From positions 64,001 to 80,575 of the forward strand of contig JBBHKE010001642.1 of the NCBI GenBank assembly GCA_037447655.1: a DNA stretch of 16,575 nt, given 5' to 3'. The notes under the pieces were generated by a model. It was not told the origin of the DNA. It searched no databases and was given only the letters and a program-made list of their open reading frames with translations. This document shows, piece by piece, positions 1 to 8,540 of this stretch. This stretch comes from Zygnema cylindricum (taxonomy: Eukaryota; Streptophyta; Zygnematophyceae; Zygnematales; Zygnemataceae). Every line of letters starts with the position of its first letter. Position 1 is the stretch's first letter. Position numbers and translations under genes: made by a program.

Positions 1-1086
1 ATAGGATGAGATGTGAGAGAAACTCCATCAACTTTTCCTGAATTCACCATTATCTTAAGACTATCATAATTCATATGTCCTGATCTTTTATGCCACAACT
101 CATTATGAAATTGGACACTGGAGTAGAGAATATCATTTTCTTTATTTTCAGCCATGTCTATCCAGTACATTTTTATAGCATCTCTAGTTCCCGTTACTGC
201 TACTTTCTCTTTCTTGCTAACAACCTGTCTACCTCCTTTCAGAATGACCTCAAAGCCTTTATTTTCCACCAAGGACGTAGAAAAAAAATTCTTCTTAAAG
301 TATGGAACATACAAACAATGTGAAGAGTTATTTCTACCGACTTTCCCCCCATATCTACCATGAAAGATTCATCACCTTGAGCTGAAGTTTGAACACTCAT
401 GCCAGAAGCATAGTAAATACTTTTTAAAGATGTCTGCTGCAAATTTGTATAAGCTGCCTTGTTCCTACACATGTGGGCCGATGCTCCCGTGTCCATGATC
501 CATCTTGCATCGTTTGGACCCTCCATGGCTGCCGCCATAGCAAATAACTCCGCCTCCTCTAGCTCAGTGAAGCTCAAAGACTCGTTTCCACTTCTTACAC
601 AAGTTGAAAAAAATGCATTTCCATGGGTAGGATTTCCAGAAAAGCCTCGTTGAAATTGGCTTTGCTGCCACCCCGGCATGTATAAACCTATTTCATTTGC
701 CTTCTTCAGTTTAGGATAATACTAGTATCCATGTCCTTTCTCAAAGCAATAAAAACAAGCAGTAGAAGATTGTTTATTCGGCCTCTGATTAAACAAATTA
801 AAGTGATTATGATTTTGGTTAAACTGAGTTCTTTGTCAAAGTCTGTTGCAAACGCCTTAAATATGCAATCTCCATCAAGGAGTTTAGTATTAGACTCTTT
901 TTCCAACATAAGATTATACGCTAACTGAAATTACTAGCTAGACTTATCATGACTCTTTAACTGAACAGACACACCTTTCATGCTACTAGGAAGACCTCTA
1001 ACAAGCACAACTGTCTGCTGAAACTCAGGAAATGAGCCCTTAGCAGTTGAGTGTGCATCAATAAGTGCACAACAATTGTCACAATA
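1..1086 (-). pseudogene. gag-pol: A1 second gag tail, nucleocapsid, protease, pre-integrase
   Basis: This is the downstream half of A1. It begins with a repeated gag C-terminal piece (ALIDAH to LVRGLPSSMKGVSVQL, about 960-1065). A nucleocapsid remnant follows at 706-909, with the frame intact through AFATDFDK. The protease ORF at 239-679 has the active site WIMDTGASAHMC at about residues 60-71, with the catalytic Asp at residue 63, so the retropepsin motif is preserved in this unit. After residue 110 the frame is lost and the product turns into non-homologous sequence. Frames pick up again as pre-integrase at the left edge. The piece at 934-1086 is fused in frame with the other unit's protease, giving an artificial PR-gag ORF at 934-1302. 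Confidence 0.85.
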
Positions 1087-1713
1087 GGGCCGATGCTCCG
1101 TGTCCATGATCCATCTTGCATCCTTTAGACCCTCCATGGCTGCCGCCATAGCAAATAACTCTGACTCCTTTTGCTCAGTGAAGCTCAAAGACTCATCTGC
1201 ACTTCTTACAAAATCTGAAAAAATTGCCAAGGTTAGGATTTCCAGAAAAGCCTCGGTGAAATTCGCTTTGCTGCCACTCTGGCATGTATAAACCTGTTTC
1301 ATTTGCCTTCTTCAGTTTAGGATAATACCTGTATCCATGTCTTTTCTCAAAGCAATAAAAACAAGCTGTAGAAGATTGTCTATTCGACCTCTAATTATAC
1401 TGATTAAAGTGATTTTGATTTTGGTAAAATTGATTCCTATTGTGATTGAAATGATTTCTTTTGTCAAAGTCTGTTGCAAACGCCTAAATCTTCCTTCTCG
1501 ATCAAGGAGTTTAGTATTAGACTCTTTTTCCAATGTAAGATTATACGCTAAATGAAATGACCAGCTAGTCTTATCATGACTATTTAACTGAACATACACA
1601 CCTTTCATGCTACTAGGAAGACCTCTAACAAGCACAGCTGCCTGCACAAACTTAGGAAATGAGCCCTCAGCAAAAGAGTGTGCATCAATAAGTGCACGAA
1701 AATTTTCACAATA
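475..1713 (-). repeat. Tandem direct duplication, about 612 and 627 bp
   Basis: Bases 475-1086 and 1087-1713 are two diverged copies of one block. Both begin GGGCCGATGCTC and contain the same series: protease N-terminus, zinc-knuckle region, EKESNTKLLD, LVRGLPSSMKGV, ALIDAH. The offset is 612 bp at the left end and 627 bp at the right end, because the right unit has a short extra stretch near 1434-1455. The junction is at 1086/1087 (CACAATA then GGGCCG). A2 carries the block only once, so the duplication arose in the A1 lineage. I estimate nearly 90% identity by eye. Confidence 0.9.
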
Positions 1714-2115
1714 CTCGACTATAGTTCCCCCGGAGTATTTGTTCCCCCAATTTTTTCTAGCCACCATGAGCTTTTCCTGGACATTCGCTTTCTCAAAAGC
1801 AGATTTTAGTGATGTCCAAATCTCTTTCGCCTTCTTCATTTTCAGTCAAGACATGACCACATTTTCTGAAACACAAAGAACACGATTGTTCCTTGCTAGT
1901 GAGTTCTTTTGCGCCCAACTCGGATCTGTTTTATCAACGGAGCCATCCAATACCCCCAATAAGTCAACAGTTTCAAACGAAGATTCAACCATTGCCGCCG
2001 AGTACGCATACTTTTGGCCATTGAAGATAGGAATTCTTGACGAAAGACCCTTTACATGTTGTTCTACGACCACCGGTGCAGATGGAGAAATAGCAGTAGT
2101 AGTGGAAGTAGACAT
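1087..2115 (-). pseudogene. gag-pol: A1 gag, nucleocapsid and protease start (upstream unit)
   Basis: The ATG at 2115-2113 (MSTSTTTAIS) is chosen because it aligns with the A2 gag start at 11111 (MSTSTTTASS). The N-terminal half contains RIPIFNGQKYAYSAAM and continues into a UBN2-type capsid region (KEIWTSLKSAFEKANVQ, about 1790-1840; RALIDAH, about 1695). The zinc knuckle near 1350 reads CFYCFEKRHGYRYY, so its last cysteine has become tyrosine. An in-frame TGA at 1846-1848 replaces the arginine codon seen in A2. A frameshift near 1478 precedes the AFATDFDK stretch. The protease part ends at WIMDT, where one lost G turns DTGAS into DTEHR. In an intact element gag forms the virus-like particle; this copy cannot. 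Confidence 0.88.
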
Positions 2116-3056
2116 GATAACAGCAGAAACTATCAAGGACCTTCTTCAAAATCCAACTTTCAACTTTCACAAAATATGACTCAAAAGATCAATTTATCTC
2201 AAACTTAGCACAATAGTATAAAACACGGTAGACTAAAAATTCCAAAAATTGCAACTGAAATGATACAGGAAACCATAAAATAAGACGTCTGAAAGTTTCC
2301 CAAAAACTGTCCACAGATTATCATATTCTCAAAACTGGAAACCTACAAATTCGGCCAAGTCCTAAATTAAATACTTATAGTGAATATCTACAGGTTAATA
2401 CTAATTCAGGTAACTGTACTACAGTACCATACTAACTTCGAACAAAGTATCCAATCTGTACGTCAGTGTACCGTGAGTACTTCTAAAACCTTAGTTGCTC
2501 TTTGCCGCTAAATGAATTGTGTAACACTATTTATTAATGCACTAACCGCCAACCATTTGTTTTCCAAATATTTACAAATACTGTCCGTACAATTAATGTT
2601 GCCGATGCTTAGTCAGTATTAGTCACAAAAGTCCAAATAAATGTTGATCAGTGGTACGAAACATCCTGAGTGCGTACGGCGCACTTAGTCATTGTGGTCC
2701 CCACTTTAATCAAGTCCGTCGAATTTGTTTGTATCATCGATTTACTTTTGATCTCTTACAATGCTCTCCTGGATGTTTGGTTTAGTCTTCGTCCGTCCGA
2801 TTCACGGAAACCGCCCGTATGATTTGTGACACGCGTATGTGGGTGTCGGCGCCACTTCGAAATACTCCATCATCTTCAACTGTCGACACGTTTCCCTGCA
2901 GAAGTTTAGTACACTCTATTGTCTATCTGCTACTGTCTCACTATCTAAGGTAAGTATCTAAGGTAAGTATTACATTGACCTAGACAAAAAATATTATAAG
3001 CCCTTAGTCTCCTCTCATAGCTCTATTTACTAAACAAAAGATTTTAAATCTCAACA
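2116..3056 (-). mobile_element. A1 5' LTR plus leader
   Basis: On the minus strand this starts TGTTGAGATTTAAAATC at 3056 and reaches the gag ATG at 2115. The start matches the A2 LTR start at 12134 (TGTTGAAAATTAAAATC). The following stretches also match, such as the GTAATACTTACC region and the GTGTACCGTGAG region near 2470. About 941 bp cover LTR plus untranslated leader. I could not place the LTR/leader boundary or a convincing tRNA primer-binding site. A short direct repeat (TCTAAGGTAAGTAT) occurs twice at about 2944-2971. Confidence 0.75.
2371..2380 (-). promoter_or_regulatory. Probable A1 LTR TATA-like element
   Basis: The minus strand reads CTATAAGTAT, flanked upstream by GTAGATATTCA and downstream by TTTAGGACTT. 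The same arrangement surrounds TATAAAG in the A2 LTR (11364-11370) and TATATATA in the B1 LTR (6734-6741). It is therefore the likely core promoter of this LTR, weakened by mutation. Confidence 0.45.
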
Positions 3057-3069
3057 AAAAAATTAAAAT

Positions 3070-4165
3070 AATTGAAAGAAAAGGGAGTGATTTAGGGAAT
3101 GCATTTTGGAAATGATGAAATATTAGGAGATTGCATTGGATGTGCTTAAGGGAAAATACATAAATTACCATTTCCAAAAACTGCCACTTATAGATGACTT
3201 AATGTACTAGATCTATTACACAATGATATCTGGGGACCGGCTAGAGTTCCCTCACCTGGAGGAAAGAGGTTTTTGATGAGAGTGACAGATGATTAGTCTA
3301 GGTATTCTTAGGTTTACTTTATCACACATAAGTCAGAGGCAGCTAGATGTTTCACAAAATATAAAGCCAGGAGTGAAAAGTTACATGGGACACCTATCAA
3401 GAGAATAAGAAGTGATAATAGAGGGGAATATACCTCAAATCAGTTTGAGGAATATTTAAAAGGGGAGGGGATTCAACACCAAAAAAACTGTTCCCTATAA
3501 TATTGAACAAAATGGGGTTGCAGAAAGACTAAACAGAACGTTAGAGGAGAGTGTAAGGTGTATGCTGAATGATAAAAAGATAGGAAGTAGATTATGGTCA
3601 AAGGCCATGAACTGTGCCAATTATCTCAGCAAAAGAGTAATAACGTCAGCTATAAAAGACACAACACCTTATAAAATATGGACATGCACAAAACCATTTT
3701 TGACTCATCTCAAGGTCTTTGGTAGTCAGATCTACACCTTAGATAATGATAAGTAAAAATGGAAACTAGACTCAAGAGGGAGACCAAGATATCTATTGGG
3801 GTATGATGATGACACAAAAAGATATAGAGTGCATAACCTTGAGAGAAAAGATGTAGTCTTGGCAAAACACTTAGTGGTAATGGATGAAGGAAAATCCATA
3901 AATCCATTTAAACATACAAAGACAGTGAGAGTCAGATTCGAAAATGAGGAAGTTGATAAGAACTGCTCCCACAGAAAAGGTTCTAGTAGAGGAACCGATT
4001 GTTAATGAAATTCATAGCAAAGATGAACAGTTTCCAAATGATGTGATTCATCTCGAAACATATATAATGGAAGAAGAGGAGGATGAAAGACATTTGAATT
4101 CAACTGAAAGGGGAGATGAAGAAAAGGAAAGAAGATATCCGAGAATGCCATCAATATCAGCCTAA
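3070..4165 (+). pseudogene. pol: B1 integrase
   Basis: The sequence opens with a pre-integrase remnant (LKEKG, then GDCIGCA, then GKIHKLPFPK) that keeps the CX2C half of the HHCC zinc site. The rve core has HNDIWGPARVPSPGGKRF with the first catalytic Asp at about 3210. RSDNRGEYTS follows with the second Asp at about 3415, then NGVAERLNRT with the catalytic Glu at about 3525. The C-terminal region is open from 3562 to 3756 (WSKAMNCANYLSKR) and reopens at 3796 (GYDDDTKRYRVHNLERKD, then VVMDEGKSINPFK). Stops include the DD-stop-SRY codon near 3295 and TAA at 3754-3756. Frames shift near 3485 and 3960. The linker to RT is open at 3944-4165 and acidic. Confidence 0.88.
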
Positions 4166-4251
4166 GAGTTCGAGGCAAGAAAAGGAGCAGCAAACGAATT
4201 CAAGTAAGACAGCTGAATAACAAGGTTACTAAGCTGTCACACCCAAGTGAG

Positions 4252-5372
4252 CCATAGACATATTTGGAGGCAGAGATCAATCCGGAGAACAAACGGTGGA
4301 TCACTGCTATTAATGAAGAGATGGCTTCCATTATGGAGGTAAACACATGGGAGCTGGTGGACAGCCCACCAGACAGAAAAACCGATAGGATGTAAGTAGG
4401 TTTTCAAATTGAAACTTAATTCTGACAACAGTATTGAGAGATACAAGGCTCGGCTAGTGGCTAAAGGGTATACACATAAAGAGGGGATTAATTATAAGGA
4501 GACTTTTGCTCCTGTAGTTAGATTCCCATCAGTCCCAATTCTCCTAAGCTTTGCGGCAGCGAAAGACATAGAGGATCATCAGATGGATATAAAATTTTCT
4601 TTCCTTAATAGAGAACTTGAAGGAGAGATTTTCATGAAGCAGCCAGAGGGGTTTGTGGAAAAGGGTGAGGATAACAATGTATGCAGGTTAATATAGTAAC
4701 TGTATAGACTAAAACAGGCTCGAAGGCAATGGAACAAAAAGTTAGATGAATTTTTGACCGGATTTGGATAAATATGGATAAGCTCAGATCACTCAATTTA
4801 CTTGTTTGAAGATGAGTAAGGTGTTATCTTTATTGCAGTATATGTTGATGATCTACTTGTTTTAAGTCCGTCATTGGAAAAGATAAGTAAGTTTAAGAAA
4901 GACTTAAAGGGGCGATTTTATATGAAGGATTTAAGAGAAGCTATATATATTATACGAATTCAAATAGAAACGATATGGGGAAAAAAATCATCAGATTAAC
5001 ACAAAAGGAGGCAATAGGAAATAAGTTGGAAAAATTCCAAATGGAGAAAACCAACAGTTGCTCTACTCCAAGGAATTAAAGAAAGTGAGTGAGGGGAGTT
5101 TGGAGGAAAGGATTGTGATCTTAGACAATTAGATGAGTGAAGAAGAGGAAGCATTCATCAGAGGTATTCCATATAGACAGGTTGTAGGCAGTCTGATTTA
5201 CTTTATCAACTGCACTATGCCTGATATTGCAACGGCAGTTAGATTTTTGAGTAGGAGACTTAATGATTCTACAAAGAGAGATCCGGAGGCAACAAAGAGA
5301 GTGATGAGACATCTGGTGGGAACTCAGGATTTGTGGTTGCATTTGGGTGGGGACAATACTGATACCACTACA
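4252..5372 (+). pseudogene. pol: B1 reverse transcriptase (RVT_2 type)
   Basis: The domain starts near 4255 with YLEAEINPENKRWITAIN and EEMASIMEVNTWELVDSP. After a frameshift near 4385 it continues as QVFKLKLNSDNSIERYKARL and ETFAPVVRFPSVPILLSFAA (open 4409-4696). The first catalytic Asp sits in QMDIKFSFLN. LYRLKQARRQWNKKLDEF follows after two stops at about 4694-4702, and the catalytic YVDDLL motif is intact near 4843. The connection region (FKKDLKGRFYMKDL) loses frame between about 4960 and 5130. A C-terminal stretch then reads YRQVVGSLIYFINCTMPDIA and RHLVGTQDLW. The parts match copia RTs in order and spacing, but the gene is non-functional. Confidence 0.9.
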
Positions 5373-5834
5373 TAGAGTGATTCCAGTTATAGGGATGCTC
5401 CGATGAGGAGATGCACTTCTGGATATGTATTGTATGTTGGAATTGGTGCTTGCTGTTGAAGTATTAAGAAACAAAAGGACATTGCTCAGTCCACCATGGA
5501 GGCTGAGTGTATGGCCTCTTGTTCAGAAGTGAAAGAGCTAATGTGGGTTAAGTCACTACTGCAAAAACTTGGTTTCACGAAGGTTGGGACACATAAAATA
5601 TTTTGCGACAATCAAGCTATAATAGCTATTGCAAAAATTCCAAAACACCACTTTAAAGCAAAACATATGGATATAAGATTGAGCTTTATGAGAGAAAAAG
5701 TGGAGAAAAAAGTGATTAGTTTGGAATATAAGTCAAACGGAAAGATGGTGGTTACCATGATGACAAAGCGTGTTCCCTCTCCCAAATTCAAATTCTGTAA
5801 AGATAGATATGGACTGAAACTAAAAATTGACTAG
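5373..5834 (+). pseudogene. pol: B1 RNase H
   Basis: This is the same frame as the RT tail, entered through a TAG at 5373-5375. The pattern is SDSSYRDAPMRRCTSGYVLY, AQSTMEAECMA, FCDNQAIIAIAK, HMDIRLSFMREKV and SPKFKFCKDRYGL, ending at TAG 5832-5834. The acidic residues of copia RNase H (Asp in SDSS, Glu in MEAE, Asp in CDNQ) are still visible. A TGA at 5457-5459 falls where related elements have Trp. From 5496 to the end the frame is open for 112 residues. The PPT follows directly. Confidence 0.9.
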
Positions 5835-5847
5835 AAAATAAGGGGAG
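5834..5847 (+). promoter_or_regulatory. B1 polypurine tract
   Basis: GAAAATAAGGGGAG is a pure purine-rich run apart from one T. It follows the RNase H stop codon and is immediately followed by TGTAGAAATAAG, the LTR start. In copia elements this tract primes plus-strand DNA synthesis at the edge of the 3' LTR. B2 has an equivalent GGGGAG at 12135-12140 on the minus strand. Confidence 0.85.
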
Positions 5848-6225
5848 TGTAGAAATAAGAAATTTATGAGGTTTTTTCTTGATGTTTAAATAGAAAGAAA
5901 AAATATTAGATAATTATTCTGCTTGACTCCTAATCTCTCTCTTAAGTTCCCAAACTTGTTGTAGTCACAGAAGACTTAGGAGAGAGAGAAAAAGCCATGG
6001 TTCAGGGAGGGGAGGGCAGGGAGATAAGGGAGAATAAGAGTGACAAAGTCACTGTTACACAAAATGGTGAGTCTGGTAGGACTCGAGTTCTCTCTATATC
6101 TTGTTGCCATGCTGCGCTAAGTTTGACATCGCAGCTAGAAACCTTGAGCACTACACTGGTTGTTGTGCTGCTATCCTGCTCTGATCTGACAACACAGCTA
6201 CGTTGCTCTAATATCACAGCTGCGC

Positions 6226-6283
6226 TGACAGATCATAGCAGTCATAGCAGTCGTAGCAGAGTCATAGCAGCTATAGCAGTCTG
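6226..6283 (+). repeat. Short GTCATAGCA-type tandem repeat in B1 U3
   Basis: The sequence contains ATCATAGCA, GTCATAGCA, GTCGTAGCA, GAGTCATAGCA and GCTATAGCA in succession, a roughly 9-base imperfect repeat. It lies in the U3 part of the LTR, where such arrays often expand. No function can be assigned. Confidence 0.65.
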
Positions 6284-6397
6284 CGCAAGAAAGGTGTTCT
6301 GAATATGAGTCAGTTTGTGTGAAGATAAATTGACGAGGACATGATTTAGTGAGTATGTAAACTCGAAAGGGAGTACACAGATTTGGTGCACTCCAGG

Positions 6398-6514
6398 CAC
6401 ACGTGTCGGTCTGTGAGAAGGTCAAGTTTGGTTGTTCTAGAAGAAAAGGTACAGTTACATTTGAGGACCAAAGTTACACGTGGAGGTTCATCTTCGGTGA
6501 TGAAAGAATACGTG
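6398..6514 (+). promoter_or_regulatory. Cluster of three ACGTG cores in B1 U3
   Basis: CACACGTGTC (6398), TACACGTGG (6475) and ATACGTGG (6509) lie 220-340 bases upstream of the TATA box. In plants ACGTG cores within G-box or ABRE-like sites bind bZIP and bHLH factors and respond to stress or light. A short inverted repeat, GCGGAC-GGA-GTCCGC, follows at 6519-6533. Regulation is inferred from motifs only. Confidence 0.4.
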
Positions 6515-6733
6515 GAAAGCGGACGGAGTCCGCCGTCATTTTTGGAAGACAAGTATTGACTGTACCGTCATTTCAACCGACGAACTTTAACCGCGTACTA
6601 TTTCATTTCTAGCTGTTGTCTGATTGGTGGAAATAATTATGTGCATTCGACGGTGGGATTTTGTTAATGAAGAGTAGTGTACCAATTGACCACGCTAGTT
6701 GTAGTACGGTGTGATCAACCGTAGACTCACTTG

Positions 6734-6741
6734 TATATATA
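6734..6741 (+). promoter_or_regulatory. B1 LTR TATA box
   Basis: TATATATA lies within ACTTGTATATATAGGACTTAG. Its position about 890 bases into the LTR and its flanks match the TATA regions of the A1 and A2 LTRs, so this is the likely pol II core promoter. Transcription would start about 30 bases downstream. Confidence 0.65.
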
Positions 6742-7000
6742 GGACTTAGATTACTTTAGGAAAAGTAGGAATGTTGTGTAGGAAAAACTGGGAAGCAGTT
6801 TTTGGGTGCGTTTGAATTATAAGATCATTGTGATCTTTTGGTAGAACTTTGTGAAATTCTGCATGTGGGTTCTTTGGTGTATATTTTATATTGTGGAAAA
6901 TTTGCAGACCTAGGGTGTGTCTGGTTTGTTTAGGGCTTCATTGTGAAGTTGGTTGTTTGTGGGATTTCGTGAGAGTTTCCTCTTTGCACAATTGATTATC

Positions 7001-7060
7001 ATGGCAACTGTCGGTGCTTGTTCATCTTCTTTAGTGACACCAGCTGCCTCAAATCAATAG
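7001..7060 (+). pseudogene. Gag-like start codon fragment after the B1 LTR leader
   Basis: ATG at 7001 opens a 19-codon frame (MATVGACSSSLVTPAASNQ) closed by TAG at 7058-7060. It is rich in Ser, Thr and Ala like the A-family gag N-terminus, and it sits after a leader sharing AAGTTGGTTGTT with A2. I read it as the remains of a gag start whose continuation was replaced by the minisatellite. It is too short for proof. Confidence 0.4.
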
Positions 7061-7730
7061 AGAGGAGGTGAGAATGTGCACCTCTACCACACCACATTTA
7101 GAGATGAGGTGAGAACGGGCACCTCTACCACACCGCATTTAGAGAGAAGGTGAGAACAGGCACCTCTGCCACACCGCATTTAGAGAGGAGGTGAGAATGG
7201 GCACCTCTACCACACCGCATTTAGAGAGGAGGGGAGAATGGGCACCTCTACAACACCGCATTTAGAGAGGAGGTGAGAATGGGCACCTCTACCACACTGC
7301 ATTTAGAGAGGAGGTGAGAATGGGCACCTCTACCACACCGCATTAGAGAGGAGGTGAGACTGGGCACCTCTACCACACCGCATTTAGAGAGGAGGTGAGA
7401 ATGGGCACCTCTACCACACCGCATTTAGAGAGGAGGTGAAAATGGGCACCTCCACCACACCGCATTAAGGAGGAGGTGAGAATGGGCACCGCTACCTCAC
7501 CGCATTTAGAGAGGAGGTGAGAATGGGCACCTCTACCACACCGCATTTAGAGAGGAGGTGAGAATGGGCACCTCTACCACACCGCATTTAGAGAGGAGGT
7601 GAGAACGCGCACCTCTACCACACCGCATTTAGAGGGGAGTTGAAAACGGGCACCTCTACCACACCGCATTTACAAAGGAGGTGAGAATGGGTACCTCTAC
7701 AACACCGCATTTAGAGAGGAGGTGAGAATG
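7061..7730 (+). repeat. Minisatellite, 41-bp unit, about 16 copies
   Basis: The unit begins AGAGGAGGTGAGAATGGGCA, continues CCTCTACCACACCGCATTTA and ends in G. Sixteen units and a final 16-base partial unit span 670 bp; a few units are one base short or carry substitutions. The unit length is not a multiple of three and each strand has stops, so it is not coding. Each unit contains GAGGTG and CACCTC separated by eight bases, which can fold into a 6-bp hairpin. It lies exactly between a plus-strand LTR leader and the broken end of the minus-strand A2 RT. Confidence 0.95.
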
Positions 7731-8540
7731 TTTACGTCTTTCTGTGTCAACATAATCAGCCTTTTGTTTCTCTCTATTTCTACCTGTATACATAAGATAT
7801 ACTTGGTCTCTCCGAAGTCCTTCATCTCAACCCAAGACCTTAAAGCCGCTTTAATGCGGTTTATTTCATCCATTAACTACCTTATTAATAATAGATCATC
7901 CACATATACAGCAATATAAATTATCCCATCCGCTCCTTGTAAAACATATACAGAATGATCTGAGCTAATTCTCTTAAAACCTAGCCCAGTCAAAAACTCA
8001 TCTAACTTCAAATTCCATTCCCTTGGGGCTTGTTTTAGCCCATACAAAGATTTCATCAGTTTACACACCAATTCATCCTTTCTTTTTTCTACATACATAT
8101 CACGCTCTTTCATATAGTTGGTCTCTTCTAACTCTCCATGCAAGAAAGTAGTTTTAACATCCATTTGATGTATTTCCATATTCTCCATAGCCGCTAGACT
8201 TAGCAAAATTGTGACAGTAGGAAATTTAACAACTGGAGAGAAAAAATCATTACTTTTTTTTTATTATATCCCTTGGCCACTAGTGTGGCCTTATATCTTT
8301 CAATGGTGTTGTTCGGGTTCAACTTCACCTTGAATACCCATTTGCTGCCAATGGCATTTCTGCTCGGAGGAAGATCCACTTGCTCTCACGTTTGTGCCTC
8401 CATAACAGCTTTCATTTCATCGTTCGCCGCCTCAATCCAATGATTTCTCTCAAGTGATGAAACGGCTTCCTGAATTGTGAGAGGCTCATTTGTAGTTGCA
8501 CAAAAAGCAAAGTGAGAGTTTGCTTGCAAATGGCTGGTAG
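7731..8540 (-). pseudogene. pol: A2 reverse transcriptase, truncated
   Basis: The N-terminus (NEPLTIQEAVSSLERNHWIE, then GSKWVFKVKLNPNNTIERYK) lies at about 8495-8290. A TGA stop at 8386-8388 interrupts it. A frame slip occurs in the A-rich run near 8255, then the frame is open at 8206-7877: QMDVKTTFLHGELEE with the first catalytic Asp (residue 16 of this ORF), LYGLKQAPREWNLKLDEF, and YVDDLLLI with the catalytic pair at residues 103-104. After a TAG at 7877-7879 the same frame continues (EMKDFGETKYILCIQVEIER) to 7731, where retroelement similarity ends. Confidence 0.92.

Larger units (their letters stand above)
1..3056 (-). mobile_element. Ty1/copia retrotransposon copy A1, partial
   Basis: This is a decayed copia element read right to left: LTR and leader (3056 to 2116), gag from the ATG at 2115, nucleocapsid, protease, then the GAG-pre-integrase zinc domain at the window edge (LWHKRSGHMNYDSLK-like, about 1-110). 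Bases 1-120 match 9581-9700 closely in the same orientation, so A1 and A2 (7731-12134) belong to one family. Integrase, RT and RNase H would lie left of base 1. The reading frame has an in-frame stop in gag and frameshifts, and carries a 0.6 kb tandem duplication across nucleocapsid and protease. It cannot be autonomous. Confidence 0.9.
5848..7000 (+). mobile_element. B1 LTR followed by leader
   Basis: This region starts TGTAGAAATAAG immediately after the PPT. It contains a U3-like stretch, a TATA box (6734-6741), and then a U5/leader running to an ATG at 7001. The element around the TATA box (GTGTGATCA at 6709, GACTCAC, TATA, AGGACTTAG) resembles the A2 LTR (GTGTGACCA, TACTCAC, TATA, AGGACTAAG). 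A 12-base match, AAGTTGGTTGTT, lies at 6946-6957, 55 bases before the ATG; in A2 it lies 46 bases before the gag ATG. The U3/R/U5 and leader boundaries are not resolved. Short ORFs inside it look like chance. Confidence 0.7.
3057..7060 (+). mobile_element. Ty1/copia retrotransposon copy B1, 5'-truncated
   Basis: This plus-strand element begins abruptly inside the pre-integrase region, right beside the A1 LTR end. It continues through integrase core, RT, RNase H and polypurine tract to an LTR (5848 onward) and leader. Its proteins match B2 on the opposite strand: for example PRYLLGYDDDTKRYRVHNL against PRYLLGYDKNVKGYRINDL, and VVMDEGKSI in both. Gag and protease are absent from this side. The reading frame has many stops and several frameshifts, so the element is dead. 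The best explanation of its missing 5' half is that A1 was inserted into it. Confidence 0.88.

Noticed and set aside
1607-2179. 190-codon plus-strand ORF
   Set aside because: It is the antisense shadow of the A1 gag, whose minus-strand product has clear gag similarity shared with A2.
5997-6612. Overlapping ORFs of 60-100 codons in the B1 LTR on both strands
   Set aside because: They lie in U3, lack domains or conserved context, and match the length expected by chance.
7061-7730. CRISPR-like array of regularly spaced repeats
   Set aside because: Repeats are contiguous 41-bp units with no unique spacers, in eukaryotic retrotransposon DNA, so this is a minisatellite.
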